Assembly (NCBI GenBank): GCA_963736445.1
Contig: CAVTOY010000019.1
Location: 62,001-126,000 of the forward strand
DNA: 64,000 nucleotides
DNA from: Thiosocius sp963736445
Lineage (GTDB): Bacteria; Pseudomonadota; Gammaproteobacteria; Chromatiales; Chromatiaceae
Direction of reading: 5' to 3'
Shown: piece after piece, positions 43,191 to 51,668 of the stretch
Layout of the letters: the number at the start of each line of letters is the position of its first letter
Position numbering within the stretch: the first letter of the stretch is position 1
Translations under genes and position numbers: made by a program
Notes under the pieces: generated by a model
The model's input: the letters and a program-made list of their open reading frames with translations, nothing else
Told to the model about the DNA's origin: nothing
Databases searched by the model: none

Positions 43191-44630
43191 TCATAGACCT
43201 AGCTCCGCGGGCCAATCCAGCAGGGCATCGAGGACCTCGCGCTGCGTGCCAGTCAATTGGCTGTCGACCGCCAGCCGAGATAGCTGACGACGATAGTCAT
43301 CGAGAACAATCGAGCCACCGGCACCTGGCTTCATCAGGCGCCCGCGTCGGAACTCTTCCCATCGCTGACGCTCCGCTGCACCCAGACTGTCCGGCCAGTT
43401 GCGCGCCCGATAACGAAACAGCAGCTCATGGAGTTTGGCGGCATCGAACGCGAAATGCCGCTGCCCGAGCTCGGCCGGTGCGCTGCGCCGCACCTGCTCA
43501 CAGCGTTGTCGATCGTCGTCGGACAGGAAGCCGCCATACAGATCTCGATCGGGGTCGCGCTGCGGCCCAAACTGATCACGGCTGTCGAACACCTGGGCAA
43601 GTTTCTGCGTCAGATCCGGGGCATGGCGTAATGCCTCAAGATGGCGCGCCTCAGCCTGCGCATCCAGCTGCCATTGCTCACGTGCCTCTGCGGTAATCGT
43701 ACCCATGGGTACGATTACCGGAGCGCGATTGATGTGCACCAGCTTCAACGGTATCCGTTCGACGCCCTCTGGTAGATCGGTGCTGGCGGTATAAAGGCGT
43801 GCCCGTATCGCTTGAGCCGACAGCGTCAACAGCGGTGTTGGGTCGACCCGCAGATCATAGACAATGACGCCGTTACGATTACTGGGATGCATCGCCAACG
43901 GCACGACGCTGGCAATGCAACCCAGGCGCGCCGGATAGCGCGCCGAAACGTGCAACACGGGGTGGACGGCACGAACATTCAGCTGCGCCGCCAGCTTGCG
44001 CTTGTCCCGATTATCGAACACAAACTCGAACAGCTTGCGTTGGCGGGCCCTTATCAGCCTTGCTATCGCGAGGGTCGCCCGCACGTCCGCCAGCGCATCA
44101 TGCGCACCGGCGTGCTCGATGTCGTTCGCCGCAGTCAAATCTTCGAGCCGAAAGCTGGTTACGCCGGGCTCCTTCTCGGGCCAGTTGATCCCTGCGGGGC
44201 GCAGCGCGCGGGTCAGCCGCACGACATCGATCATGTCCCAGCGAGAGTTACCGTTCTGCCACTCGCGCGCATAGGGGTCGAAGAAGTTTCGATACAGGCC
44301 GTAGCGAGTTACCTCATCATCGAATCGCAGCGAGTTGTAACCCAGTGCGCAGGTGCCGGGTTGCGCCAGCTCGGCATGGATGAAACGGAAAAAGTCGGCC
44401 TCCAGCGCGCCTTTGTCGCGCGCCAGCTGCGGGGTGATGCCGGTGATCAGACAGGCCTCCGGCTGCGGTAGAAAATCATCCGCCGGCCGCGCGTAAACGA
44501 CCAGCGGCTCACCGATCGGATTGAAGTCGAGATCGGTGCGCAGACCGGCGAATTGAGCCGGGCGGTCGATCGCCGGCTGTGCGCCCCAGGTCTCGTAGTC
44601 GTGCCAGTAGAAGCTGCGCGTCTCATTCAT
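43191..44630 (-). CDS. sbcB: Exodeoxyribonuclease I
   Basis: ExoI degrades single-stranded DNA 3' to 5' in recombination and mismatch repair. The 479-residue protein has the DEDD-type exonuclease domain: YWHDYETWG (Asp and Glu), SLRFDDEVTRYGLYRN and AGAHDALADVRAT. The SH3-like and C-terminal ExoI domains follow (NRDKRKLAAQL, VRAVHPVLHVSARYP, WPAELGL at the end). Its start overlaps the tsaB stop by 4 bp. A 30-bp perfect palindrome lies inside the gene at 43691-43720. Confidence 0.95.
   Translation of the reverse strand: MNETRSFYWHDYETWGAQPAIDRPAQFAGLRTDLDFNPIGEPLVVYARPADDFLPQPEACLITGITPQLARDKGALEADFFRFIHAELAQPGTCALGYNSLRFDDEVTRYGLYRNFFDPYAREWQNGNSRWDMIDVVRLTRALRPAGINWPEKEPGVTSFRLEDLTAANDIEHAGAHDALADVRATLAIARLIRARQRKLFEFVFDNRDKRKLAAQLNVRAVHPVLHVSARYPARLGCIASVVPLAMHPSNRNGVIVYDLRVDPTPLLTLSAQAIRARLYTASTDLPEGVERIPLKLVHINRAPVIVPMGTITAEAREQWQLDAQAEARHLEALRHAPDLTQKLAQVFDSRDQFGPQRDPDRDLYGGFLSDDDRQRCEQVRRSAPAELGQRHFAFDAAKLHELLFRYRARNWPDSLGAAERQRWEEFRRGRLMKPGAGGSIVLDDYRRQLSRLAVDSQLTGTQREVLDALLDWPAELGL
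43691..43720. repeat. Perfect 30-bp palindrome inside sbcB
   Basis: The 15 bases cggtaatcgtaccca are followed directly by their exact reverse complement with no spacer. The reading frame of sbcB is kept through it (coding for the VIVPMGTITA region), so it is not a terminator. Its role is unknown. Confidence 0.9.
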
Positions 44631-45304
44631 GACCTGGCCCAGGCGACTTGGTCACGCAGATAAACCGGCTGCGCCAGTTCGGCGGGCACCGCGGCGCCCT
44701 CGGCGAACAGCGCGGCGCCGACCGAGGCCACATCCTGCGCGTGCACGCTGACCGAGCGGAACATCGCCGACACGCCGCCGCAGCGCCTGGCCAACGGCTC
44801 CGAAAAGGCGGCCCAACCGCTGCCGGCGGCGACCCACTCGCCATCCCCAGGCGGCGGCACCTGCTCCGGCTCACTGACGCACTCCGCAATCACTGTGCGC
44901 ATGATACCCATGGCATCGGCGCGGTAGCCGCCCCAGTAGACCTCCTGCATGCGCGCATCCAGCGCACTGAGTACGGCACCGGCAGCGTGCTCTCGCCGCA
45001 CACCCTGCGCCAACGCCTGCAGGCTGGAGACCGGCACCACCGGTAGTTGTGCGCCGAATGCCGCACCCTGTGCAACAGACACCGCAATGCGCACCCCGGT
45101 GAAGGAGCCCGGACCTCGTGCAAAGGCCAACGCATCCAGATCGCGCAGACGTAGACCGGCGGCGCTCAGCAGCCCGTCCATCATCGGCAGCAGGATTTCG
45201 CTATGGCGGCGCGGCGCTATCTCGAAGCGCTCTGCGACCTCACTGTCGATCAGCAGCGCGGCCGAGCAAGCATCTTCGGTCGTATCGATCGCCAGCAGCT
45301 TCAT
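44627..45304 (-). CDS. tsaB: tRNA threonylcarbamoyladenosine biosynthesis protein TsaB
   Basis: TsaB is the scaffold partner of TsaD in t6A modification of tRNA. The 225-residue protein has the ASKHA-type start KLLAIDTTEDACSAAL, RHSEILLPMMDGLL, and FARGPGSFTGVRI. ATG at 45304 is chosen. It overlaps sbcB. Confidence 0.95.
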   Translation of the reverse strand: MKLLAIDTTEDACSAALLIDSEVAERFEIAPRRHSEILLPMMDGLLSAAGLRLRDLDALAFARGPGSFTGVRIAVSVAQGAAFGAQLPVVPVSSLQALAQGVRREHAAGAVLSALDARMQEVYWGGYRADAMGIMRTVIAECVSEPEQVPPPGDGEWVAAGSGWAAFSEPLARRCGGVSAMFRSVSVHAQDVASVGAALFAEGAAVPAELAQPVYLRDQVAWARS

Positions 45305-45450
45305 ACCCAATCGCCTGGCGCACGCTCAGTGATAGCCGCACTCGCGATTTGCCTACTCATCACCTGCTTCCTCAATGCGGCGTTGTGTAAAGCTGTCCAA
45401 CCAGAACATAACTCACGTACGTCGAGGCTGGGCAGGTCAAGGCATCGTGG

Positions 45451-46425
45451 CTAGGAAAGTAGCACGGTCGAGCCGGTAGTCTTGCGCGCCTCCAGATCCC
45501 GGTGCGCCTGCGCGGTGTCCGACAACGCACAGCGCTGGTTGATCTGGATTCGCAGCAGGCCATCGGTGACGGCGCTGAACAACCGCTCGGCGCCGTCTTC
45601 CAGAAGCTCACGTGTCGCGATATGGGTCGCCAGGGTCGGCCGGGTAACATACAGCGAGCCCTTGGGCGCCAGGATCGCGGGATTGAACGGTTCCACCGGT
45701 CCCGAGGCATTCCCATAGCTGACCATTACGCCAAACGGCCGCAACGAATCCAACGAGTCCATGAAGGTGGCCTTGCCGATGGAGTCATAGGCTGCAGCCA
45801 CACCGACGCCGCCCGTGAGTTCGCGCACCATGCTCGGAATATCTTCGTCACGATAGAGGATGGCGTGATCGCAGCCGTTTGCCCGTGCCAACTCGGCCTT
45901 GGCAGGTGAACCGACACAACCTATCACTGTGGCACCAAGGTGTTTGGCCCATTGGCAAAGCAGCAAACCGACCCCACCCGCAGCGGCATACACCAGTATG
46001 TTGTCACCCGCCTGCACTGGATAGGATCGAAACAGCAGATAGTGCGCGGTCAGCCCTTTGAGCATCATCGCCGCCGCCTGCTCATCGCTGATGCTATCGG
46101 GTAGCCGGACCAGCTTGTCTGCCGCGATGACTCGCACCTCCGCGTAGGCACCCTGGCACATCGGGTAGGCGACGCGATCCCCCACGGACAAGTCGCTGAC
46201 GCCCTCACCCATCGCCTCGACGACGCCGGCCGCTTCCATCCCCAGCACCGCCGGCAGGTCGCCTGCCGGATACAGGCCGGTACGCTGATAGACATCGATA
46301 TAATTGAGACCGCAGGCGGTCTGGCGCAGCAATACCTCACCGCGTCCGGGACGGCCGACATCCATCGCCTCCCAACGCAGCACATCGGCATCGCCGTATG
46401 CATGGATACGAACGGCATGAGTCAT
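45451..46425 (-). CDS. NADPH:quinone oxidoreductase (zeta-crystallin type)
   Basis: The 324-residue MDR-family protein has CGLNYIDVYQRTGLYP, LGMEAAGVVEAMG and the nucleotide-binding VYAAAGGVGLLLCQWAK (about residues 140-156). It lacks the zinc-ligand Cys/His set of alcohol dehydrogenases, as in QOR enzymes that reduce quinones with NADPH. It is divergent from the SOR gene. Confidence 0.9.
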   Translation of the reverse strand: MTHAVRIHAYGDADVLRWEAMDVGRPGRGEVLLRQTACGLNYIDVYQRTGLYPAGDLPAVLGMEAAGVVEAMGEGVSDLSVGDRVAYPMCQGAYAEVRVIAADKLVRLPDSISDEQAAAMMLKGLTAHYLLFRSYPVQAGDNILVYAAAGGVGLLLCQWAKHLGATVIGCVGSPAKAELARANGCDHAILYRDEDIPSMVRELTGGVGVAAAYDSIGKATFMDSLDSLRPFGVMVSYGNASGPVEPFNPAILAPKGSLYVTRPTLATHIATRELLEDGAERLFSAVTDGLLRIQINQRCALSDTAQAHRDLEARKTTGSTVLLS

Positions 46426-46533
46426 CGTGGCCCCCTTGTGTCATTGTCTTGGTGCCGGTAGCGGACGACAGGGCTCTTCAGCCGTTGGTCATCGCTAAAC
46501 CCTGAATACAGCATGGACTCGGCTGGCCGGTTT

Positions 46534-46562
46534 TTGGCAACCTCGATCGCCCGGGCTACTAT
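46534..46562 (+). promoter_or_regulatory. Promoter of the SOR gene
   Basis: TTGGCA (46534-46539) is followed after 17 bp by TACTAT (46557-46562). A strong GGAGAGGAGGAAAG ribosome site lies just before ATG 46622. Confidence 0.6.
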
Positions 46563-46621
46563 GCCACATTGGCGGACAAACGGTCCCTGGCTCATCTCGC
46601 GGAGAGGAGGAAAGTTTTCCG

Positions 46622-47563
46622 ATGGACATCAAAGCCCTGTTCGACTCTGAACCTGTTTCGCCGTTGTATGTTGCGATCAACAAGGTCCTGGTGCGCAACG
46701 ATCCAGGCCTGCTGCGGATGATGAAAGAGGCCAGCAGCAAGATGTGTTTGGCCACCGCATTGACTCCGGGCTTTCGCGGCTTCGACCTGATGCGACAGCG
46801 CGGTACCTGTCCGATGGGCATGCGCTGGGCGGCCAGCTCAGACATGTCGACCGAGCTCTCGCATATTTGGATCGATCAGTTCACTTACTGGGATTCTTGG
46901 GAGGCGCATGAAAACTTTCACGAGACCTTCGAGGACGTGGTGGTTGAATCCTGCGCCAAGTGCGGCGGCATGCTGCTCGATGGCCCGGAGGAACCCATCT
47001 ACCGCATCGTGAAGAGCGATCTGCCCAAGCTGATCTCAAAGAATCAGATGATGAAGCTCGGGTTCGAAAATCAGGGAGACACCCAAGGCTATGCAATGGA
47101 TTCGGGTGAGACCGTAACCGTCATGGCCACCCACCATATCAAACCGGGCAAGGAGGCCGAGTTCGAGGAAGGCGAGGTGCAGACCATGGAGATGCTGAAG
47201 GCGACCGCCGGCGTGGTCGGCTACCAAATACTCAAGCGGGTTGGGCTGTCGACGCTCGGCAGCGGGCATGCGACCGTCGAATCGATCATGGAGGATCTCA
47301 AGGACAGCTCGGGCAGCAAGCTCAAGCGCACCGCCGAGGTCTGGGAGGGCTATACGATTCCCGCGGAATACCTGACGATGGTCGAATTCGAGAGCCTGGC
47401 CTCGGCCCAGGGCGGGATGCCACACGTCAACGTGAAGCCCGAGATCCTCTTCGTACACGGGCCCAAGGTGCTCAACAACTGCCTTACGATTCCAACGGTA
47501 CGGATCTCGGACACGATGTTCCGCGAGCACAGCTATCGCGAGATCCTGCAGGGAATCGCCTGA
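46622..47563 (+). CDS. sor: Sulfur oxygenase reductase
   Basis: SOR is a cytoplasmic non-haem iron enzyme that disproportionates and oxidises elemental sulfur with O2 to sulfite, thiosulfate and sulfide. The 313-residue protein keeps the family's key features. The reactive cysteine lies in KMCLATAL (about residue 42), the iron ligands in SWEAHENFHETF (two His) and the Glu of GPEEPIYRI, and the second Cys pair in ESCAKCGG. GSGHATVESIM and FREHSYREIL near the end also fit. Length and motifs are those of mesophilic bacterial SORs (about 310 residues). It has its own promoter and is monocistronic. Confidence 0.92.
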   Translation: MDIKALFDSEPVSPLYVAINKVLVRNDPGLLRMMKEASSKMCLATALTPGFRGFDLMRQRGTCPMGMRWAASSDMSTELSHIWIDQFTYWDSWEAHENFHETFEDVVVESCAKCGGMLLDGPEEPIYRIVKSDLPKLISKNQMMKLGFENQGDTQGYAMDSGETVTVMATHHIKPGKEAEFEEGEVQTMEMLKATAGVVGYQILKRVGLSTLGSGHATVESIMEDLKDSSGSKLKRTAEVWEGYTIPAEYLTMVEFESLASAQGGMPHVNVKPEILFVHGPKVLNNCLTIPTVRISDTMFREHSYREILQGIA

Positions 47564-47592
47564 ACTATCGCGAGCATCTTCGACCCTGCGGG

Positions 47593-48015
47593 TCAGATGT
47601 CGAGTGACGCCACGAAATGGTAGCCGGCGATGGTCATGCCCTGACCGAAATAGAATTTGTGCGCGCGAGCACGCTGCGTCCCGGAGTCCAGGTCCAGCCT
47701 GCAGCAGCCGGCGCGCCTCGCCTCGTCGCGCAACCACTGCAGCAGCGCCTCGCCGTACCCGCGTGAACGGGCCTGGGCGGCGGTCACCAGATCGTCGACG
47801 TACAGGTGCCTGCCCAGCCAGAAATTGGTCGAGATCCGATAGCCGGCGACGGCGACCACGTCGGGGCCGCGCTCCAGGTAGGCCAACCGGTAGCCCTCCG
47901 ACGCCATCTGCCGAACTCGGGGGAGAAACTCGCTTTTCTCGAGATCCGGCCGCAGCTCCGCAACGACGGAATAACAGCGTTCGATCTCCTGGTCTGTTTC
48001 GGCAACTTTTGGCAC
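47593..48015 (-). CDS. GNAT-family N-acetyltransferase
   Basis: The 140-residue protein has the GNAT fold with acetyl-CoA motif A (LYVDDLVTAAQARSRGYG, Q/RxxGxG type) and LLQWLRDEARRAGC. The C terminus FYFGQGMTIAGYHF is typical. The substrate is unknown. It converges on the SOR gene, and a small GACCC/GGGTC hairpin lies between. Confidence 0.88.
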   Translation of the reverse strand: MPKVAETDQEIERCYSVVAELRPDLEKSEFLPRVRQMASEGYRLAYLERGPDVVAVAGYRISTNFWLGRHLYVDDLVTAAQARSRGYGEALLQWLRDEARRAGCCRLDLDSGTQRARAHKFYFGQGMTIAGYHFVASLDI

Positions 48016-48138
48016 GCGGCTCCCCCCTCGCTAGCGACGGCGTTGGATTCCGCCGGCGATGGTCGCTGTTGCGCAGACGGCAGGCGTTGAGTATGCCATC
48101 TGCGCCGGCCTGGATGCGCACGCCGAGAAGGTATTGGC

Positions 48139-48552
48139 TCAGTCCTCGCCGCCGCCGAGGATGGTCACAACAACCTGCCGCTGACTGCGGGGGCCATCAA
48201 ACTCGCACAAGAAGATGTTCTGCCAGCGCGACAGTCCGAGTCGGCCGTCGATCAGCGGGATCGATTCCGACGGACCGACCAGGCCGGCCTTGAGGTGGGC
48301 ATCACCATTGCCGTCCTGGGCGTCGTGCAGCCAAACACCCTTGGGTATCAGCTGCCGCAGCAGGTTGACGACATCGCACTGAACGCTGTCGTCCCAATTC
48401 TCCTGAATCATTACCGCCGCGGTCGCGCCCTGGACATAGACATTGACCAGGCCGTACCGATGTCCGCTGCGATCGACCACCTCGGACACCTGCTCGGTGA
48501 TGTCGACGAGGACCTCCCGGCTGGACGTTGCAACAGAAAGCGTGTGGTGCAT
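48139..48552 (-). CDS. YjbQ/UPF0047-family protein
   Basis: The 137-residue protein matches the YjbQ family: VNVYVQGATAAVMIQENWDDSV, GNGDAHLKAGLVGPSESIPL and GLSRWQNIFLCEFDGPR. The conserved His, Asp and Glu residues form a putative active site, and weak thiamine-phosphate synthase activity has been reported for the family. ATG at 48552 follows GGAGGAG. Confidence 0.88.
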   Translation of the reverse strand: MHHTLSVATSSREVLVDITEQVSEVVDRSGHRYGLVNVYVQGATAAVMIQENWDDSVQCDVVNLLRQLIPKGVWLHDAQDGNGDAHLKAGLVGPSESIPLIDGRLGLSRWQNIFLCEFDGPRSQRQVVVTILGGGED

Positions 48553-48709
48553 CGGCTCCTCCAATCGGCGTCAATCTGTCATGCGTCATCCCTTGGCGGG
48601 CTGGGCAAAATATCGACAATAATCTATGTGATAAATCGAAACTATCGCTTTTCAATATAGACCGCGGCCGGGTATAAAGAGCGACGCTATTAGCGGCGGG
48701 TTTTCAGCC

Positions 48710-50410
48710 TTGCGCATCTTTAACGAATTCCGACTCGATAACCTGCGCGGCGACCTGTTCGGCGGCGTGACCGCTGCGATTATCGCACTCCCGATGGCGC
48801 TGGCATTCGGGGTCGCGTCCGGCGCGGGGCCGGCGGCCGGGCTCTACGGCGCCGTGCTGGTCGGCCTGTTCGCCTCGCTGTTCGGCGGCACACCGACCCT
48901 GATTTCGGAACCGACCGGTCCGATGACCGTGGTAATGACCGCCGTTATCGCCAGCCTTATCGCAGTAAACCCAGACAACGGCATGGCGATGGCCTTCACC
49001 GTGGTCATGCTGGCCGGGGTGTTTCAGATCCTTTTCGGCGCCATGAAGCTCGGTCGCTATGTGACTATGATGCCGTACACGGTGATCTCCGGCTTCATGA
49101 CCGGGATCGGCGTGATCCTCATCGTGCTCCAGCTCGGCCCGGTGCTTGGCCACGCGACGCCGCCCGGCGGCGTCCTCGGCACCCTCGAACGTCTGCCGAC
49201 GCTGATCACCACCTTGAAGCCGTTCGAGACCATGCTGGCCGTGCTGACCTTGGTGCTGATCGTGTTCTTTCCGACACGCCTGCGCCGGTTCCTGCCACCA
49301 CAGCTGGTCGCATTGGTAGTCGGCACCCTGCTATCGGTATATCTGTTATCGGAGATGGACATCCGACGCATCGGCGAGATCCCAACGGGACTGCCGGAGC
49401 TGCAGCTGCCGCTGTTCAGTCCAGCGCAGTGGCAGGTGATGGTCGTCGATGCCGCCGTACTGGCGGTGCTCGGCAGCATCGATGCGCTGCTCACCTCGGT
49501 GATCGCCGAGAACCTCACCCGCAAGGAGCACAGTTCTGACAAGGAACTGTTCGGCCAGGGCGTGGGTAATCTGGCCTCGGGCCTGTTCGGCGGAATACCC
49601 GGCGCCGGCGCGACCATGGGCACCGTAGTGAATATCCAGACCGGTGGCCGTAGCGCATTTTCGGGCCTGACGCGCGCCCTGCTGCTGCTGATCGTCGTGC
49701 TGTGGGCCGGTCCTCTGACCGCCTACATCCCGCTCGCGGTGCTCGCCGGCATCGCGGTCAAGGTCGGCTTCGACATCATCGACTGGTCATTTCTGAGACG
49801 CGCACACCGCGTTTCACCCAAGGCCGCCTGGATCATGTATGGCGTGATCGGCCTCACGGTATTCGTCGATCTGATCACCGCTGTCGCGATCGGCGTATTC
49901 ATCGCCAACGTGCTGACCATCGACCGCATGGTCAAACTGCAGAGTCAGTCGGTCAAAGCGATCGAACATACCGGCGATTCGCACGACCTGAACCGTGATG
50001 AGCAGACCCTGCTGGAGCGCGCCAAGGGTAAGATCCTGGTATTCGCACTCGGCGGCCCGCTGATCTTTGGTCTGGCCAAGGCCATATCCCGTCAGCACGC
50101 CGTGCTGGCCGGGCATGAGGTCCTGATCCTCGACTTCACCGAGGTGCCTATGCTGGGCGTGTCATCGTCGCTGGCCCTGGAACAGATGGTGCTCGAGGAC
50201 CTGGAGGCGGGTCGCCCGGTGTTCATCGTCGGTGCCAAAGGGGAAGTGAAGAAGCGCCTCGCGACGCTGGGACTGCTCAAGGTCCTAGCGGAGGGTCATG
50301 TCACCGAGACTCGCCAGGAGGCGCTGGAAAAGGCAACGGCACTGCTCGAGGACGATGCGGCACCGTCGGGCGACGAAAGTTCCGCAGGAGGCCCCCCGGC
50401 GGTCGCATAG
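48710..50410 (+). CDS. SulP-family anion transporter with STAS domain
   Basis: The 566-residue inner-membrane transporter has about 12-14 helices (about 10-420). It contains GGVTAAIIALPMALAFGVASG (the SulP signature region) and SEPTGPMTVVMTA, and a C-terminal STAS domain (about 440-545, LDFTEVPMLGVSSSLALEQM). SulP carriers move sulfate or bicarbonate. The length equals that of the bicarbonate carrier BicA and csoS1D follows at once, so bicarbonate uptake is plausible; sulfate export is the alternative in a sulfur oxidiser. The start is TTG at 48710; csoS1D begins 26 bp after the stop. Confidence 0.88.
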   Translation: MRIFNEFRLDNLRGDLFGGVTAAIIALPMALAFGVASGAGPAAGLYGAVLVGLFASLFGGTPTLISEPTGPMTVVMTAVIASLIAVNPDNGMAMAFTVVMLAGVFQILFGAMKLGRYVTMMPYTVISGFMTGIGVILIVLQLGPVLGHATPPGGVLGTLERLPTLITTLKPFETMLAVLTLVLIVFFPTRLRRFLPPQLVALVVGTLLSVYLLSEMDIRRIGEIPTGLPELQLPLFSPAQWQVMVVDAAVLAVLGSIDALLTSVIAENLTRKEHSSDKELFGQGVGNLASGLFGGIPGAGATMGTVVNIQTGGRSAFSGLTRALLLLIVVLWAGPLTAYIPLAVLAGIAVKVGFDIIDWSFLRRAHRVSPKAAWIMYGVIGLTVFVDLITAVAIGVFIANVLTIDRMVKLQSQSVKAIEHTGDSHDLNRDEQTLLERAKGKILVFALGGPLIFGLAKAISRQHAVLAGHEVLILDFTEVPMLGVSSSLALEQMVLEDLEAGRPVFIVGAKGEVKKRLATLGLLKVLAEGHVTETRQEALEKATALLEDDAAPSGDESSAGGPPAVA

Positions 50411-50436
50411 GCGACGGTTTCTCGGGCATTAACAGC

Positions 50437-51051
50437 ATGATAAAGCTCCGTACCTACGTTTACATCGACTCGCTGCAGCCGCAGCTGGCCGAGTATATGG
50501 CGACCGTTTCCCAGGGCTTCCTGCCAGTCCCGGGGGATGCCTGCCTGTGGGTCGAGGTCTCTCCGGGCATGGCCATCCACCGGCTGACCGACATTGCGCT
50601 CAAAGCCACTCGCGTACACCTCTCCCAACAGGTCGTCGAGCGCGAGTATGGCACCATGGTGATCCACCAGCGCGATCAGGATGACGTGCGCGAGGCCGGA
50701 CGCATCCTGCTGGCGAACCTTAGGGCAAGGCACACAGATCGTCAGCAACCACGAATCGCGTGGCGGGAGATCATTCGCGGCATGACCCCAGACCACACGG
50801 TGCTGATCAACCGTCAGGACCGACGCGGCTCGATGATCCTCCCCGGGCAGAGCATGTTCATCCTCGAAACCGAGCCCGCTGGCTACGTGATCTATGCCGC
50901 GAACCAGGCCGAGAAGGCATCCAACGTAACGCTCGTTGATGCCCGCGCGGTCGGTGCGTTCGGCCGCCTCACGCTGGCCGGCAAGGAAGGCGACATCGAC
51001 GAGGCGGCTGCGGCAGCGATCGCGGCGATCGAAAACCCGGTGGCGAACTGA
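50437..51051 (+). CDS. csoS1D: Tandem-BMC carboxysome shell protein CsoS1D
   Basis: This 204-residue protein has two divergent bacterial microcompartment domains: one around residues 35-95 (WVEVSPGMAIHRLTDIALKA) and one around 140-200 (GYVIYAANQAEKASNVTLVD, then RAVGAFGRLTLAGKE). This is the CsoS1D layout, a pseudohexameric trimer with a large gated pore thought to admit RuBP or other metabolites. It is encoded away from the main operon and on the other strand, as is often found in sulfur oxidisers. It is followed by a Nudix gene after 15 bp. Confidence 0.85.
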   Translation: MIKLRTYVYIDSLQPQLAEYMATVSQGFLPVPGDACLWVEVSPGMAIHRLTDIALKATRVHLSQQVVEREYGTMVIHQRDQDDVREAGRILLANLRARHTDRQQPRIAWREIIRGMTPDHTVLINRQDRRGSMILPGQSMFILETEPAGYVIYAANQAEKASNVTLVDARAVGAFGRLTLAGKEGDIDEAAAAAIAAIENPVAN

Positions 51052-51066
51052 GCCGTAGGAGTCCGC

Positions 51067-51642
51067 ATGCATCGACGCGAGCTGCTCAACCTTCTCGGCC
51101 ACCACCGCAGCCGTTTCATGGACGAGGCCGCCTACATCGCGCGCACTCGGATCTTTGTGGAGGCCCACACCGACTGCTTTCACTGCGATCTGTGGCCCGG
51201 CCACGTGACCGGCTCGGCCTGGGTCGTCAATCCCTTACGCACCCATGTCTTGCTGCTGCACCACCGCAAGCACGATCAGTGGTTCCAGCCGGGGGGGCAC
51301 GCCGACGGCGACGCCGACATCCTGCGCGTTGCGCTGCGCGAGACCTCTGAAGAGACCGGGCTCGATCCCTCCCATATTCGTCTGGTTGGCGACCGCGTCT
51401 TCGATGTGGACGTGCATACGATCCCGGCAAGCCCCCGCGGCCCGCGCCATACCCACTACGACATCCGGTTCCTCGTCGAGATGGACGACGACGTCGTGAT
51501 CCCGGGCAACGACGAGTCCCACCAGGTACTCTGGGTCGCTTTGGCCAACGTGCCGCGCTTCAACAACAATCGGTCGACCCTGCGCATGGTCGAAAAGACG
51601 CGCCGGCTGCGCTGCGACCTGCTCGCCGGCCGGACTAGCTGA
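51067..51642 (+). CDS. Nudix hydrolase
   Basis: The 191-residue protein has a Nudix box (GGHADGDAD, then RETSEETGL at about 78-102) in which the first Glu of the consensus is replaced. This variant is common in a family without known substrate. It lies between csoS1D and the convergent cbbR-type gene. TAGGAG precedes the ATG. Confidence 0.82.
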   Translation: MHRRELLNLLGHHRSRFMDEAAYIARTRIFVEAHTDCFHCDLWPGHVTGSAWVVNPLRTHVLLLHHRKHDQWFQPGGHADGDADILRVALRETSEETGLDPSHIRLVGDRVFDVDVHTIPASPRGPRHTHYDIRFLVEMDDDVVIPGNDESHQVLWVALANVPRFNNNRSTLRMVEKTRRLRCDLLAGRTS

Positions 51643-51668
51643 TCCCGCTAGCCTGGAAATCTCACCAG

